A DNA stretch of 64,000 nt from Flavivirga spongiicola (GCF_030540825.1 NZ_JAUOEO010000001.1:1151001-1215000), one strand, 5' to 3'. Numbered from the stretch's first letter, positions 42,949 to 51,628 are shown. A program made the numbers and translations. Notes: a model not told the origin generated them from the sequence alone.

Positions 42949-43400
42949 TTTGATAAAATTTAAAAATTAAAATAAAATAATTTACAGGAGTTAACCTGCC
43001 GGTTAAGTTCATAATACACAAACAGTTTTACGTCTAAAACCGTTAGTAGTTATTATATTATTAGGTACGCCTCAACTTTTTTTTTAGATTTCACAAAACG
43101 ATTTTTAACTAAAGATTAACAAAAAAACAGCTCAATCTGGATTAAATGTTTTACAAAAAAACAAACCTCTACTTGATTCGTTTTAGACACTAAGTAGAGG
43201 TTTTAATATTTAATATTTCTAATTCGCTATTCAAAACAATTAGAAACGTAACTATAAGAAAATGAAGTAATTATTTATAGCCTGGCTTATATTATAATTT
43301 CAAAGTAAAAATGACATGACATTATTTATCAGCGATAATTCACAAAACCATTCATGTAAAAATTATTATAGATTTAATATAAAACCTAAGCAGTTAATTG
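42949..43400. other. Intergenic region with a terminator-like hairpin
   Basis: 452 bp with no open frame of note. Contains the inverted repeat at 43163-43204. The region next to 42948 should hold the promoter of the secreted-protein gene, but I see no consensus box. Confidence 0.5.
43163..43204 (-). terminator. Possible terminator downstream of the RluB-like gene
   Basis: AAACCTCTACTT (43163-43174) and AAGTAGAGGTTT (43192-43203) form a 12-bp perfect stem with a 17-base loop. Read on the minus strand it runs into GTTTTTTTG. It is about 200 bp after the stop of the RluB-like gene, so the link is by position. Confidence 0.65.
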
Positions 43401-44246
43401 CTAAAGCATCTGTAAAGTATTTAATTCTTGCTCTGTAAGATGCTTCCATGAGCCACGAGGGATGTCTTTTTTGGTAAGATGACCAATGGCAACACAATCT
43501 AAATTTTCAATCTCATACTTTAAATAATTGAATATGGTGCGGATGATTGTGTTTCCTGTATTTTTAACTTTAAGGCCTATTTCTTTTTTTGAAGCGCCAT
43601 CAATATAACTAATCGCTTCAACAGTAATTAATTTTCCTTCTACTTTAAAGCCAGTTTGGATTTTTTTTAAATCTTCTAGCTTTAAGTTTTTATTTAATTC
43701 TATATGAAATAAACGAGGCACACCATTTTTAGAGTTTGTAAACTTGTCTACAACAGTGTCATCATTGGTGAATAGTAATAAGCCTTTAGAGTTTCTACCT
43801 AAACGGCCAATTGGTTTTATTCTGGAACTTGTTGCATTGGCAACTAAGTCCATAACTGTTCTACCTTTCCCTTCACTAGTTGTAGTAGCAAAACCTTTTG
43901 GTTTATTAAGCAATACGTAGGCCTTTTTTTCTGGGTTAATACGAGCACCATCATAACGAACCTCATCACCTATTTTAACTTTGTAACCCATTTCTGTAAT
44001 CACTTTCCCATTTACAGAAACTAAGCCAGTAGCAATATGAACATCAGCCTCTCTACGAGAACACATTCCAGAATTAGCCACATACTTGTTCAATCTAATC
44101 TCGTTAGGATTAGATGGTTTTTTATTTTGCTGAGCCTCGTTCTTCCTAAAAGGCGTATTTCCTTTCGCAAAACTTTTCTTGAAGTCTTTTTTAGAACTTT
44201 CTACTGAAGTCTTTCCTTTTCTTTGCCCACCTTGTTGCTTATTCAT
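43401..44246 (-). CDS. RsuA/RluB-type pseudouridine synthase-like protein lacking the catalytic Asp
   Basis: 281 residues. A Lys-rich disordered N-terminus (1-48) is followed by an S4 domain (about 50-95, RLNKYVANSGMCSRREAD) and the pseudouridine synthase domain. In the key motif, where the family has GRLDxxTxGLLLxTND, this protein reads PIGRLGRNSKGLLLFTND. Gly150 (codon GGT at 43799-43797) replaces the catalytic Asp. The later RRIFE segment also diverges (IIRTIFNYL). As written it may bind RNA without isomerising uridine. It lies downstream of the mevalonate/prenyl operon with a hypothetical gene and a non-coding gap between. Confidence 0.85.
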   Translation of the reverse strand: MNKQQGGQRKGKTSVESSKKDFKKSFAKGNTPFRKNEAQQNKKPSNPNEIRLNKYVANSGMCSRREADVHIATGLVSVNGKVITEMGYKVKIGDEVRYDGARINPEKKAYVLLNKPKGFATTTSEGKGRTVMDLVANATSSRIKPIGRLGRNSKGLLLFTNDDTVVDKFTNSKNGVPRLFHIELNKNLKLEDLKKIQTGFKVEGKLITVEAISYIDGASKKEIGLKVKNTGNTIIRTIFNYLKYEIENLDCVAIGHLTKKDIPRGSWKHLTEQELNTLQML

Positions 44247-44533
44247 TACTCTAAATTTTTTGCAAAGATACAGAAAGACTAACAGCTTTCAATCACCAAA
44301 ATAACAAATAGACTTTTTATTATTCAGATCCTATTTAAAACAATCTGAACATTAATCAACAAAATATTGAAACTCTTTTATAGAAATGATATGGTGCATA
44401 ACCACTTCATAATCAATCAACAACAAATACCGATCAAAATTTGGAGTTAGCCATCACAAACACATACAAATAACCTAAGTTATTATATGTATTTACATTC
44501 CTTAAATTCTTTTTGAAATTACTTTTAATTTTA

Positions 44534-44989
44534 TTAATTGGATTGCACTATAGTTTCTGTTCCTCTTGATGTAACAGGGTCTACATTCCATGAGCAAGCT
44601 TCAATGGTTTTTATATCAGTTAATTTTATACCAGCAGGAATACCTTTATTTGTAGCTTCAAATGTCACTTGATAAGCATTAAAGTTATTGGCATATGTCT
44701 CTTTTAAATCATAATCTACAAAAAATTGTAGTTTAGGGTCTCCAGAATTATTTATACAATAAAGTTGATAAACATTAAAATTAGGTGTCGGAAATGAAGA
44801 ATCAATAAAAACAATAACATCAATTTGAATTTGATTATTTTTAATTATAAATGATTCAACTAAAGGAGGTAATGGAGTCTTTGAACTTTTGTGTGAAAAG
44901 GATATCTCGCCGCTCAATGAAGCAGAATTAATCTTTATTAAGTTTCCAGGTGGGCTATTCAATACATCTTTTGAACTTGTTACATTCAT
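44534..44989 (-). CDS. Protein of unknown function
   Basis: 151 residues, no signal peptide, no membrane segment, no recognised domain. Contains VESFIIKNNQIQIDVIVFID and FVDYDLKETYANNFNAYQV, suggesting a compact beta-rich fold. It is isolated between non-coding gaps in a region rich in repeats. Reality as a gene is moderately supported by length and a clean single frame. Confidence 0.5.
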   Translation of the reverse strand: MNVTSSKDVLNSPPGNLIKINSASLSGEISFSHKSSKTPLPPLVESFIIKNNQIQIDVIVFIDSSFPTPNFNVYQLYCINNSGDPKLQFFVDYDLKETYANNFNAYQVTFEATNKGIPAGIKLTDIKTIEACSWNVDPVTSRGTETIVQSN

Positions 44990-45249
44990 AATTAAATAAT
45001 TTTAGATTAAAATTTATTTTAGATATTACTTTTTGATTTTTTATAAGAAAGTATGTTTAATCGCTGCTCTATAAAATGAAACTTATACTCAACAACTTTT
45101 TTAGTTTTTGCAAAACAATCATTTCACATACTAAAAACTTCAAAAAAAGACATTGTATGCATTATTTGATATGTAATCAATAACCTACATAGTGTACGAA
45201 TATAGCCAATTATTGCTTTGTAGCAAAAAAAGTAAAAAGAATTGTTTTT

Positions 45250-45272
45250 TTAAATAAAGAATTTCTTGAAAC
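45250..45272. repeat. 23-bp repeat, exact copy of 17327-17349
   Basis: Begins TTAAATAAAGAATTTC at 45250, identical through AAAC at 45272. Here it is intergenic, whereas the other copy overlaps the arsM stop codon. Confidence 0.6.
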
Positions 45273-45401
45273 CAACAGTCCTCTGTAGGACCATAAAGGT
45301 ATTTCACTTGTTTCATACCCAATCAAGTTGAGCACAAGCTTTTACATTTGGGTCAAAAAACAGAAATTCTATATTTAGATTCCCATTCCTGCGTGCCTTT
45401 G

Positions 45402-45700
45402 GCTACGGTGTACCCACATCTTTTTAAGCAATTATTCTCACTATAAATTGTGATTGCTCTCTAAACCTTGAAGATCTACTAGTACTAAGTCACGAATTTC
45501 ACAAATATGCATGAATAGAACCACTTGAGATTGAGGATTATTATACTCAACATGAGCACAAATCAGACTTTTAGTTTGCAAAACCTGTCGATAGACAGGA
45601 ATATTAGTGTGACCTACTTGATAGACAGGTTTGTGTATTCGTGGCTAGTTTTTTAAAATTATTACATGTTATTCATAAAAGTTTGTGGGTACACTGTAGC
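45402..45700. repeat. Possible small element bounded by inverted repeats
   Basis: GCTACGGTGTACCCACA (45402-45418) and TGTGGGTACACTGTAGC (45684-45700) are inverted copies with one mismatch over 17 nt. They bound a 299-bp stretch that contains the palindrome CCTGTCGATAGACAGG (45584-45599) and a partner arm near 45624. No open frame inside. Confidence 0.5.
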
Positions 45701-45713
45701 GGCAGGCGGCAGG

Positions 45714-45773
45714 TTCACGGGAATGACAATTTCAATGGAAATCTCGAGGTTCGAGGAATTCTTTTCGATTAAA
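45714..45773. repeat. Composite repeat, copy 1 (see 57757-57845)
   Basis: The 28 nt at 45714-45741, beginning TTCACGGGAATGAC, match 57757-57784 at 26 positions. A second block TCGAGGAATTCTTTTCGATT (45751-45770) matches 57822-57842 with small differences. It ends 12 bp before the stop codon of the nitrilase gene. Confidence 0.6.
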
Positions 45774-45784
45774 AGACAGTATAT

Positions 45785-46750
45785 CTATTCTTTAGAATCT
45801 CCTTTAAATACAACCGTTGACTGCCGTTCTCTATTTATAGTCAACTTCGTTACATCTGGTCTTGAATAATGTCCTACAGGGTCAAAATTTTGACGTTCTT
45901 CCAACACACGATTAAAATCGATTGTTTGTATAATCAAACCTTCTTTATGCAAAACAGGTTCAACAACCCATTCACCATCTGGTCCTGCGATACAACTTCC
46001 TCCATTAGCTAAAACATCTGGAGCCTTTTCTAATATCTGATTTAAATGTGGTGTGTCTTTTGGAAAATCTTCTTTAGTCATTAAACTAGATACCGATATT
46101 ACAAACGAACGTGATTCTCGGGCTATAAAACGCGTGATATCTTTTGTATTATGATCACCCCCTGGCCATACAGCAATATGCAAATCTTCACCCAAGCCAT
46201 ACAAAGCAGCTCTTGGTAACGGCATCCAATTTTCCCAACAATTTAATCCACCAACCGTAAATTGTTTTAATGGATGTACTTGCAAACCATGACCGTCTCC
46301 AGGAGACCATGTTAAACGCTCATCATAAGTTGGTTGTAACTTTCTATGTACCGATTGAATACTTCCTTCTAAATTAATATATACTAAAGAGGCATAAATA
46401 CTATGTCCTCCTCTATCCAACGGACGTTCTATAATACCTAAATAAACAGCTATTTTATGTTTTTTTGATAGCTCACAAATAGAATCTAAATCTCCCTTTT
46501 CTATACAAATAGCATGAAATACATAATGTGCATGTAATTCTTTATTTACTGCTTTATCCCATTCTGCACCTCCCGTCAACGCTAGCCAAAATGGATAACC
46601 TGGTACTAAGCCCTCGCCAAAAACAATCAACTCTACGCCTTCTTTGGCTGCATCTATAATTGATTGCTCCACTTTTTTTAGAGTGCCTTTTTTATTTAAC
46701 CAAACTGGTGAAATTTGCGCAAGTGCTACTTTAAGTATATTTTCCTCCAT
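45785..46750 (-). CDS. Nitrilase / carbon-nitrogen hydrolase
   Basis: 321 residues. The catalytic triad is visible: Glu46 in VFGEGLVPGYPFW, Lys138 in HRKLQPTYDERLTW, and Cys171 in GGLNCWENWMPL. It hydrolyses a nitrile or amide to the acid. PTYDERLTW and NCWENW are typical of true nitrilases. It starts in a TAATG-type overlap with the UbiA gene, so it is co-transcribed with the prenyl/mevalonate operon, although its metabolic link to it is unclear. Confidence 0.93.
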   Translation of the reverse strand: MEENILKVALAQISPVWLNKKGTLKKVEQSIIDAAKEGVELIVFGEGLVPGYPFWLALTGGAEWDKAVNKELHAHYVFHAICIEKGDLDSICELSKKHKIAVYLGIIERPLDRGGHSIYASLVYINLEGSIQSVHRKLQPTYDERLTWSPGDGHGLQVHPLKQFTVGGLNCWENWMPLPRAALYGLGEDLHIAVWPGGDHNTKDITRFIARESRSFVISVSSLMTKEDFPKDTPHLNQILEKAPDVLANGGSCIAGPDGEWVVEPVLHKEGLIIQTIDFNRVLEERQNFDPVGHYSRPDVTKLTINRERQSTVVFKGDSKE

Positions 46751-47652
46751 TAAATTCTATTTAAAACGACAGTAATATCAATCAGCAAAATACTAAAAAC
46801 ACCTAATACAATGATGAATTTTAACGTATTATGAAGAATAAGGTAATGTGTTTTCGTTTTAGATTTCCAAAGCAATACCAGGAATCCGAGTAATAATAAT
46901 GTACTTAAATAAAAATATAAATACATATGCCCTACTTCATATTTAAACAATAACAAATAAGTTGGAATTAAGGTTAAACCAGACAAAAAAGTTAACATGT
47001 ACTTAGAAGCTTTTTCACCATATGTAATTGGAATGGTTTTATAATTCTGAACCAAATCTCCTTTTATATTTTCCAGATCTTTAGTGAGTTCTCGTATAGA
47101 AATAACTAGAAACAAAAACATCGCATGCACAAAAATGACCGTTTCGAAATTTTTATAATACATAAAAATGGCAAAAAATGGCGTAATGGTTAAAATAGCT
47201 GAGGTTAGATTTCCAATAAATGGAAGCTTCTTTAGCTTATGGGAATAAAACCAGATACCAAAAATGTAAATAGAAAAAAATACAACAGCTTTAAAGGAAA
47301 CATAGCTAGCCATAATAACCGCTAAAAAATTCAAAACAAAATAAAATGAGAGCTTAGTATTTTGACTTACTAATCTATCTAATCTGGATTTAATGGGCCT
47401 ATTGATTAAATCTTTCTCTGAATCATAAAAATTATTTATAATATATCCTCCCGCTATTGTTACAGATGAAGCTAAAACAATCATAAATAAATTAAGATCG
47501 AAAACGACTTGATTCAGCGGTTTGTTATGTGCTAAAATATAGATGGATGTTAAATATTGCGCAATAACAATGATTAAAATATTATAACCTCTTACAACAG
47601 AAAATAAACTAAAAAACTTGAGTAAAATATGTTTTTGTTTTCTGTTTAACAT
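46750..47652 (-). CDS. UbiA-family prenyltransferase
   Basis: 300 residues, about eight membrane helices. The first Asp-rich motif is NNFYDSEKDLINRP and the second is ELTKDLENIKGD, both needed for Mg-diphosphate binding. It probably transfers a geranylgeranyl or similar chain; related flavobacterial proteins are annotated as GGGP-type enzymes but the acceptor is not known. Placed after GHMP kinase, the mevalonate genes feed its prenyl donor. Overlaps nitrilase. Confidence 0.87.
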   Translation of the reverse strand: MLNRKQKHILLKFFSLFSVVRGYNILIIVIAQYLTSIYILAHNKPLNQVVFDLNLFMIVLASSVTIAGGYIINNFYDSEKDLINRPIKSRLDRLVSQNTKLSFYFVLNFLAVIMASYVSFKAVVFFSIYIFGIWFYSHKLKKLPFIGNLTSAILTITPFFAIFMYYKNFETVIFVHAMFLFLVISIRELTKDLENIKGDLVQNYKTIPITYGEKASKYMLTFLSGLTLIPTYLLLFKYEVGHMYLYFYLSTLLLLGFLVLLWKSKTKTHYLILHNTLKFIIVLGVFSILLIDITVVLNRI

Positions 47653-47671
47653 AAAAAACTTAATATTTGAA

Positions 47672-47692
47672 ATTCTGAAACATGTTCAGAAT
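47672..47692. repeat. Small palindrome between UbiA and GHMP kinase genes
   Basis: ATTCTGAA and TTCAGAAT arms around ACATG at 47672-47692. The ATTCTGAAC-type core is similar to the REP-like repeats of this window. Confidence 0.5.
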
Positions 47693-47704
47693 GATAAGCG
47701 AAGT

Positions 47705-48634
47705 TTAGAAGTTATAAACGACTTCTAATTTATAAGCACTAAGTGATTGTTTTGCTCTATCGATATCTTCTGTAAACCCAAGAATATAACCGCCGCCACC
47801 AGAACCACAAAGCTTTAAATAATATTCGTTTGTTTCAATACCTTTTTTCCAAAGCTCGTGAAACTGTTGAGGAATCATAGGCTTAAAATGGTTTAAAACG
47901 ACCTTTGACAAGCTCTTTGTGTTTTTAAATAATGATTTAATATTTCCATTTAAAAAATCGTCAACACAAGCATCTGTATGTTTTATAAATTGGTCTTTGA
48001 GCATGCTACGAAAACCTTCCTGCTTCATGTTTTCCATAAAAATGCTCACCATAGGTGCTGTTTCTCCAATAATGCCACTATCTAATAAAAAAACCGCATT
48101 TTTACCTTCATTCTTTTGAGAAGGTATACCTGTTGCTTCAATATTATCTTTAGAATTGATAAGAATTGGAATGCTTAAATAACTATTCAATGGATCCAAT
48201 CCAGAAGATTTTCCGTGAAAAAAAGATTCCATTGCTGAAAAAATGGCTTTTAATTTCAACAACTTCACTCGTGTTAAATTCTCTAAAACTGTAATTTTGT
48301 TTTGAGCATATTTATCGTAAATAGCAGCAACTAAAGCGCCACTACTTCCAACACCATAACCTTGTGGGATAGAAGAATCGAAATACATACCAGCATGGAC
48401 ATGCTGTTTTAACAACGTAATATCAAAAGTTACTAATTCAGGATTAATATTTTCTAAATAACTAACAAAACCCTTTAAACTTGCGTTTGATTCGATAGCC
48501 GTATTAGAAGGGTTTTCATCTGTCTTTAAAGCACCGTTGTAAAAGTTATAGGGTATAGACAGTCCTTTGGAATCTTTAATGATTCCATACTCTCCGAAGA
48601 GTAATATTTTTGAGTAAAAAAGCGGTCCTTTCAT
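47705..48634 (-). CDS. GHMP kinase, mevalonate kinase type
   Basis: 309 residues. Motifs: LLFGEYGII near the N-terminus, the ATP loop YGVGSSGALVAAI, GKSSGLDPLNSY, and the C-terminal CGSGGGGYILGFT. It phosphorylates mevalonate (or phosphomevalonate) in the isoprenoid pathway. It lies with mvaD, as expected of a mevalonate operon, but a four-helix-bundle gene stands between them. Which of the two kinase steps it does is inferred from its single copy here. Confidence 0.88.
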   Translation of the reverse strand: MKGPLFYSKILLFGEYGIIKDSKGLSIPYNFYNGALKTDENPSNTAIESNASLKGFVSYLENINPELVTFDITLLKQHVHAGMYFDSSIPQGYGVGSSGALVAAIYDKYAQNKITVLENLTRVKLLKLKAIFSAMESFFHGKSSGLDPLNSYLSIPILINSKDNIEATGIPSQKNEGKNAVFLLDSGIIGETAPMVSIFMENMKQEGFRSMLKDQFIKHTDACVDDFLNGNIKSLFKNTKSLSKVVLNHFKPMIPQQFHELWKKGIETNEYYLKLCGSGGGGYILGFTEDIDRAKQSLSAYKLEVVYNF

Positions 48635-48641
48635 ATCATAT

Positions 48642-48676
48642 AATTGAAAATTGACAATGCAAAAATGACAATTAAC
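48642..48676. repeat. Left flank of the four-helix-bundle insertion
   Basis: AATTGAAAATTGACAATG (about 48642-48659) and a second TGACAATTAACG lie between the GHMP kinase start and the stop of the four-helix-bundle gene. Inverted relatives are found on the other side at 49022-49055. Confidence 0.6.
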
Positions 48677-49031
48677 GTTGTTTTGAGGCTTTAATAATAC
48701 TTATTAATAATCTTAATAGTTCCTTAATACCTAATTGAATACTAAGATACTCAGAATTATTTATATAATCCGTTTCATTCAGTAAATCTAGCCAATATTC
48801 CGTTTCGTTAGCTTCTTTTAAAGCAATTGATAATTTATGAATAAAATCTGCTTTGCTTTCGGCATGTTCTGCTTCTCTAACATTTGCTCCAATAGATGTT
48901 CCTGATCGCAATAATTGTTTAGAGATTACAAACTCCTTTTTTTCTTCAGCTAAAAACTTATATAAATTAACAATTCTAACTGCAAAACGATAGCTTTTGG
49001 ATTTAACAACATTATCCTTCTTCATTGTCAA
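48672..49031 (-). CDS. Four-helix-bundle protein (S23 / 23S rRNA IVS type)
   Basis: 119 residues. All-alpha, with KSYRFAVRIVNLYKFL, the highly typical SKQLLRSGTSIGANVREAEH, and LNETEYWLDLL. This is the family encoded in intervening sequences of 23S rRNA genes and found dispersed in Bacteroidota genomes. Its function is unknown. It is inserted between mvaD and the GHMP kinase and flanked by inverted tracts made of ATTGTCAATT-like units, so it looks like an inserted cassette. It sits on the operon strand. Confidence 0.93.
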   Translation of the reverse strand: MTMKKDNVVKSKSYRFAVRIVNLYKFLAEEKKEFVISKQLLRSGTSIGANVREAEHAESKADFIHKLSIALKEANETEYWLDLLNETDYINNSEYLSIQLGIKELLRLLISIIKASKQR

Positions 49032-49055
49032 TTATCAATTTTCAATTGTTAATTG
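49022..49055. repeat. Right flank of the four-helix-bundle insertion
   Basis: CATTGTCAATTATCAATTTT followed by CAATTGTTAATT: tandem ATTGTCAATT-like units, the inverted partner of the left flank at 48642-48676. It contains the start codon of the four-helix-bundle gene and the end of mvaD. Confidence 0.6.
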
Positions 49056-50126
49056 CTTTGCTCCAAAACCAATTCTATCGCAAATATAATGCCCATTTTG
49101 ACAATATGCAACTAGTTCATTTTTAATAAACCCACAAACTTGTTTACTTTCATTTTTAGGATACAAAACATGAACATTAGCCCCAGCGTCTAAAGTAAAA
49201 CATACTTTAGAGCCTGTTTTTTTTCTAAACGACCATATTTTATTTATTATTTCTAAGGTATTTGGTTTCATTAAGATAAAGTATGGCATACTGGTCATCA
49301 TCATCGCATGAAGTGTCAACGCTTCACTTTCAACAATTTCTATAAATGTATCTAAGTCGCCTTCTTTAAATACGCTTATTAAGCTAGATAGATTTTCATG
49401 AGCTTGTTTAAAACGTTCTTGTGCAAATGGATGACCGTACATTAAATTATGACCAACCGTACTACTTACTTGTTTTTCGCCTTTATCAACTAATAAAATA
49501 GTGTCTTGATAATTTTTAAAGTTTTGGTGTACTTCAAATGGGTACTTGACTCCAAATAGATCTGAACTTCCATCAATCTCGTCGTGTTTCCCCCAAACTA
49601 CTAAATCACCTTCCAAACTTCTACAGGCACTTCCTGAGCCTAAACGTGCTAAGAAAGATGCTTTTTGAAAGAAATAATCATCAAAATGGTCTACGTCTAA
49701 TTCTTCTTCTATACTCATTAAACACAAAGCTAAAGCGCTCATACCACTGGCAGAAGATGCAATGCCAGAACTATGAGGAAAGGTATTAGATGTTTCGATT
49801 TTAAAATAATAGTCTCTTAAAAATGGTAAATAAGCTTCTATACGCTTGAAAAAAGCTTCAATTTTCAGTTTAAAATCATCTTTTTTATCTCCATCTAAAA
49901 AAACATCAAACGAGAAATCATCTGAACTTTCTTTTTTAGAAAAACTCAAAGTTGTTGTTGTTTTACAATTATCGAGTGTAAAACTAACCGATGGATTCTC
50001 TGGAATTTGGTGTTCTTTTTTACCCCAATATTTAACTAAAGCAATGTTACTTGGTGATGACCATGTAAAACTTCCGTTTTCAATAGAACTTGTATAGGCT
50101 TTAGGAATAAATCGTGTTTCTTGCAT
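49035..50126 (-). CDS. mvaD: Diphosphomevalonate decarboxylase
   Basis: 363 residues. Motifs: SPSNIALVKYWGKK near the N-terminus, the ATP/substrate loop FPHSSGIASSASGMSALALC, and LGSGSACRSL. It makes isopentenyl diphosphate from mevalonate diphosphate. It leads the operon that continues with the four-helix-bundle gene, GHMP kinase, UbiA and nitrilase. On the minus strand, TATTTTTG at 50201-50194 is a possible -7 box. Confidence 0.93.
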   Translation of the reverse strand: MQETRFIPKAYTSSIENGSFTWSSPSNIALVKYWGKKEHQIPENPSVSFTLDNCKTTTTLSFSKKESSDDFSFDVFLDGDKKDDFKLKIEAFFKRIEAYLPFLRDYYFKIETSNTFPHSSGIASSASGMSALALCLMSIEEELDVDHFDDYFFQKASFLARLGSGSACRSLEGDLVVWGKHDEIDGSSDLFGVKYPFEVHQNFKNYQDTILLVDKGEKQVSSTVGHNLMYGHPFAQERFKQAHENLSSLISVFKEGDLDTFIEIVESEALTLHAMMMTSMPYFILMKPNTLEIINKIWSFRKKTGSKVCFTLDAGANVHVLYPKNESKQVCGFIKNELVAYCQNGHYICDRIGFGAKQLTIEN

Positions 50127-50281
50127 TCTAATTTAAATCTACCGACAAAGACCATTTAAATAGACCTCTATAATATCGATAATTAATATTTGGCAAAAAT
50201 AGGAAATATCCAATTGGTCACCTATTTGCAAATTATAATTTGACGCAACCAAATAAATACTTTTGTATCTAATAATAAACC

Positions 50282-50659
50282 ATGAAAAATATAATGAAAA
50301 AAATTGCTCTACTTTTTGCCCTTATTGGATTTATTTCATCTTGTTCGAGTGATAATAACACAGACTCATTAAATGGAATCTGGCATCTAATAGATGTCAC
50401 ATGTGAATGTGCTCCCGTGGACTTTCAAAAAGGAGAACATATTTGGAATTTTAATTTATCAAGCAACCAGGTAAGTGTAGTTAATAATCCTGATGAACCT
50501 CTACAAATACTAGATACAGGAAGTCACAATTTTTCATTAAAAAAAGGTAAAATAACGATTCTGTCGGTAGAGTATGATTACTATTTTAAAAATGGAAATC
50601 TATTCTTATCAGATCACCCAGAAGTAGATGGCCCTTTAATGGAATTCACCAGAAATTAA
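50282..50659 (+). CDS. Small lipoprotein of unknown function
   Basis: 125 residues. The signal peptide ends ISSCSS (lipobox) after KIALLFALIGF. The mature part has WHLIDVTCECA and a pattern similar to lipocalin-like domains (NGIWHLIDV, then beta strands). Divergent from mvaD. TACTTTTG at 50258-50265 resembles a -7 box 16 bp before the ATG. It overlaps the convergent DUF1697 gene by 4 bp at its stop. Confidence 0.7.
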   Translation: MKNIMKKIALLFALIGFISSCSSDNNTDSLNGIWHLIDVTCECAPVDFQKGEHIWNFNLSSNQVSVVNNPDEPLQILDTGSHNFSLKKGKITILSVEYDYYFKNGNLFLSDHPEVDGPLMEFTRN

Positions 50660-51195
50660 GATACGTTTAAAGACAATTCTAAAAGCTTTATCATCGTCTT
50701 ATAGTTTCTTGCTGTTGCTGTTGTTTTCAGTTTACGCTCAAAAAAATTATTACTGTATTTTGCCTTTCTATAACCTGTAGAACAATAAAAATAAATACAG
50801 TCATTCGTGATTGCAAACTCTTCATTTGGGTATGTTATTTTTGCAGCTTCGTTGATTAAATCTATGTCTGGAACGCTATACAACAGCGTAAAATAACTGT
50901 TTATTTTTTTCTCTTCAGGAAATGGGCAATTATCAAAAACCTCCTTTAAATCTTGATGGGTTTTAACAAGAATTGGTACTTCAAAACCGAAATGTGTTTT
51001 GATAGCATTATGTATTTTAAACGCTAACTTTTGTAAATCCTCTTCTGTTGATTTAAAAATCACATTCCCGCTTTGGATATAAGTCTGTACTTCCTTTAAG
51101 CCAGAATTAGAGAGTAACTCTCTCAACTCTGCCATGGGAACTTTTTTTTGCCCGCTAACATTTATTCCTCTTAAAAGTGCGATGTATGTTTTCAT
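50656..51195 (-). CDS. DUF1697 protein
   Basis: 179 residues from ATG 51195 (MKTYIALLRGINVSGQKKVPM), the conserved DUF1697 N-terminus. The frame is open from 51294, but the extra codons are translated repeat sequence. Further conserved pieces: ELRELLSNSGLKEVQTYIQSGNVIF and the C-terminal TTATARNYKTMIKLLEL. Cytoplasmic, function unknown. The upstream start region is the hairpin repeat at 51201-51240. Confidence 0.88.
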   Translation of the reverse strand: MKTYIALLRGINVSGQKKVPMAELRELLSNSGLKEVQTYIQSGNVIFKSTEEDLQKLAFKIHNAIKTHFGFEVPILVKTHQDLKEVFDNCPFPEEKKINSYFTLLYSVPDIDLINEAAKITYPNEEFAITNDCIYFYCSTGYRKAKYSNNFFERKLKTTATARNYKTMIKLLELSLNVS

Positions 51196-51200
51196 AATAA

Positions 51201-51240
51201 CTTCCCTCCTAACAAGGAGGGATTGAGGGAGGTGTAAAAT
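51201..51240. repeat. Hairpin repeat, left of the DUF559 gene
   Basis: CCCTCCT (51204-51210) and AGGAGGG (51215-51221) form a tight hairpin, followed by ATTGAGGGAGGTGT. An inverted relative lies at 51629-51662. It also encodes the last residues (TPPSIPPC) of the DUF559 protein. Confidence 0.75.
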
Positions 51241-51607
51241 TATTTTCTTCAAATTTAAAAATATAATCTTCAATGGCACGAAAAACGTTATCAATATCTT
51301 TCAAAATTTGATAGTCTGAAAAGCGCAATACATGAATCCCAAGTTCATTTAATTGTTTTGTTTTCTTAATATCTTTATTATAAACTTCTAATATTTCATG
51401 AGAACAACCATCACATTCAATAGCTAACTGCAATTTATTACAAAAGAAATCTACAATAAACTCATCGATAGGTTTTTGTCTATGAAAATCATAATTATGC
51501 ATTTGATTTCTTCTCAAGTAAGTCCATAACTTTATTTCGGCTTTTGTTGAATTATTGCGAAGTTGTCGAGCTAATTCTTTAAGTTTTGGATTATAATATA
51601 CTTTCAT
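51209..51607 (-). CDS. DUF559 endonuclease-like protein
   Basis: 132 residues. DUF559 is related to very-short-patch-repair endonucleases; visible are LRNNSTKAEIKLW, the acidic core FIVDFFCNKLQLAIECDGCSH and QLNELGIHVLRFSDYQIL. Likely DNA nuclease, target unknown. The gene is framed by inverted hairpin repeats, and its C-terminal residues TPPSIPPC are encoded inside the left repeat. This is the picture of a repeat-bounded cassette. It overlaps the unused upstream frame of the DUF1697 gene. Confidence 0.88.
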   Translation of the reverse strand: MKVYYNPKLKELARQLRNNSTKAEIKLWTYLRRNQMHNYDFHRQKPIDEFIVDFFCNKLQLAIECDGCSHEILEVYNKDIKKTKQLNELGIHVLRFSDYQILKDIDNVFRAIEDYIFKFEENNFTPPSIPPC

Positions 51608-51628
51608 ATATACTGATAAATTAATAAG

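Larger units (their letters stand above)
44990..45784. other. 795-bp repeat-rich gap
   Basis: No gene is supported. Contents: the 23-bp repeat at 45250-45272 and a sequence at 45320-45336 that is the inverted match of 5056-5072. A pair of inverted repeats lies at 45402-45418/45684-45700, with a CCTGTCGATAGACAGG palindrome at 45584-45599 inside. The composite repeat at 45714-45773 abuts the nitrilase stop. It reads as a pile-up of short dispersed elements. Confidence 0.6.

Noticed and set aside
45666..45869. 67-codon open frame on the plus strand
   Set aside because: It runs antisense through the composite repeat and over the end of the nitrilase gene; a shadow frame.
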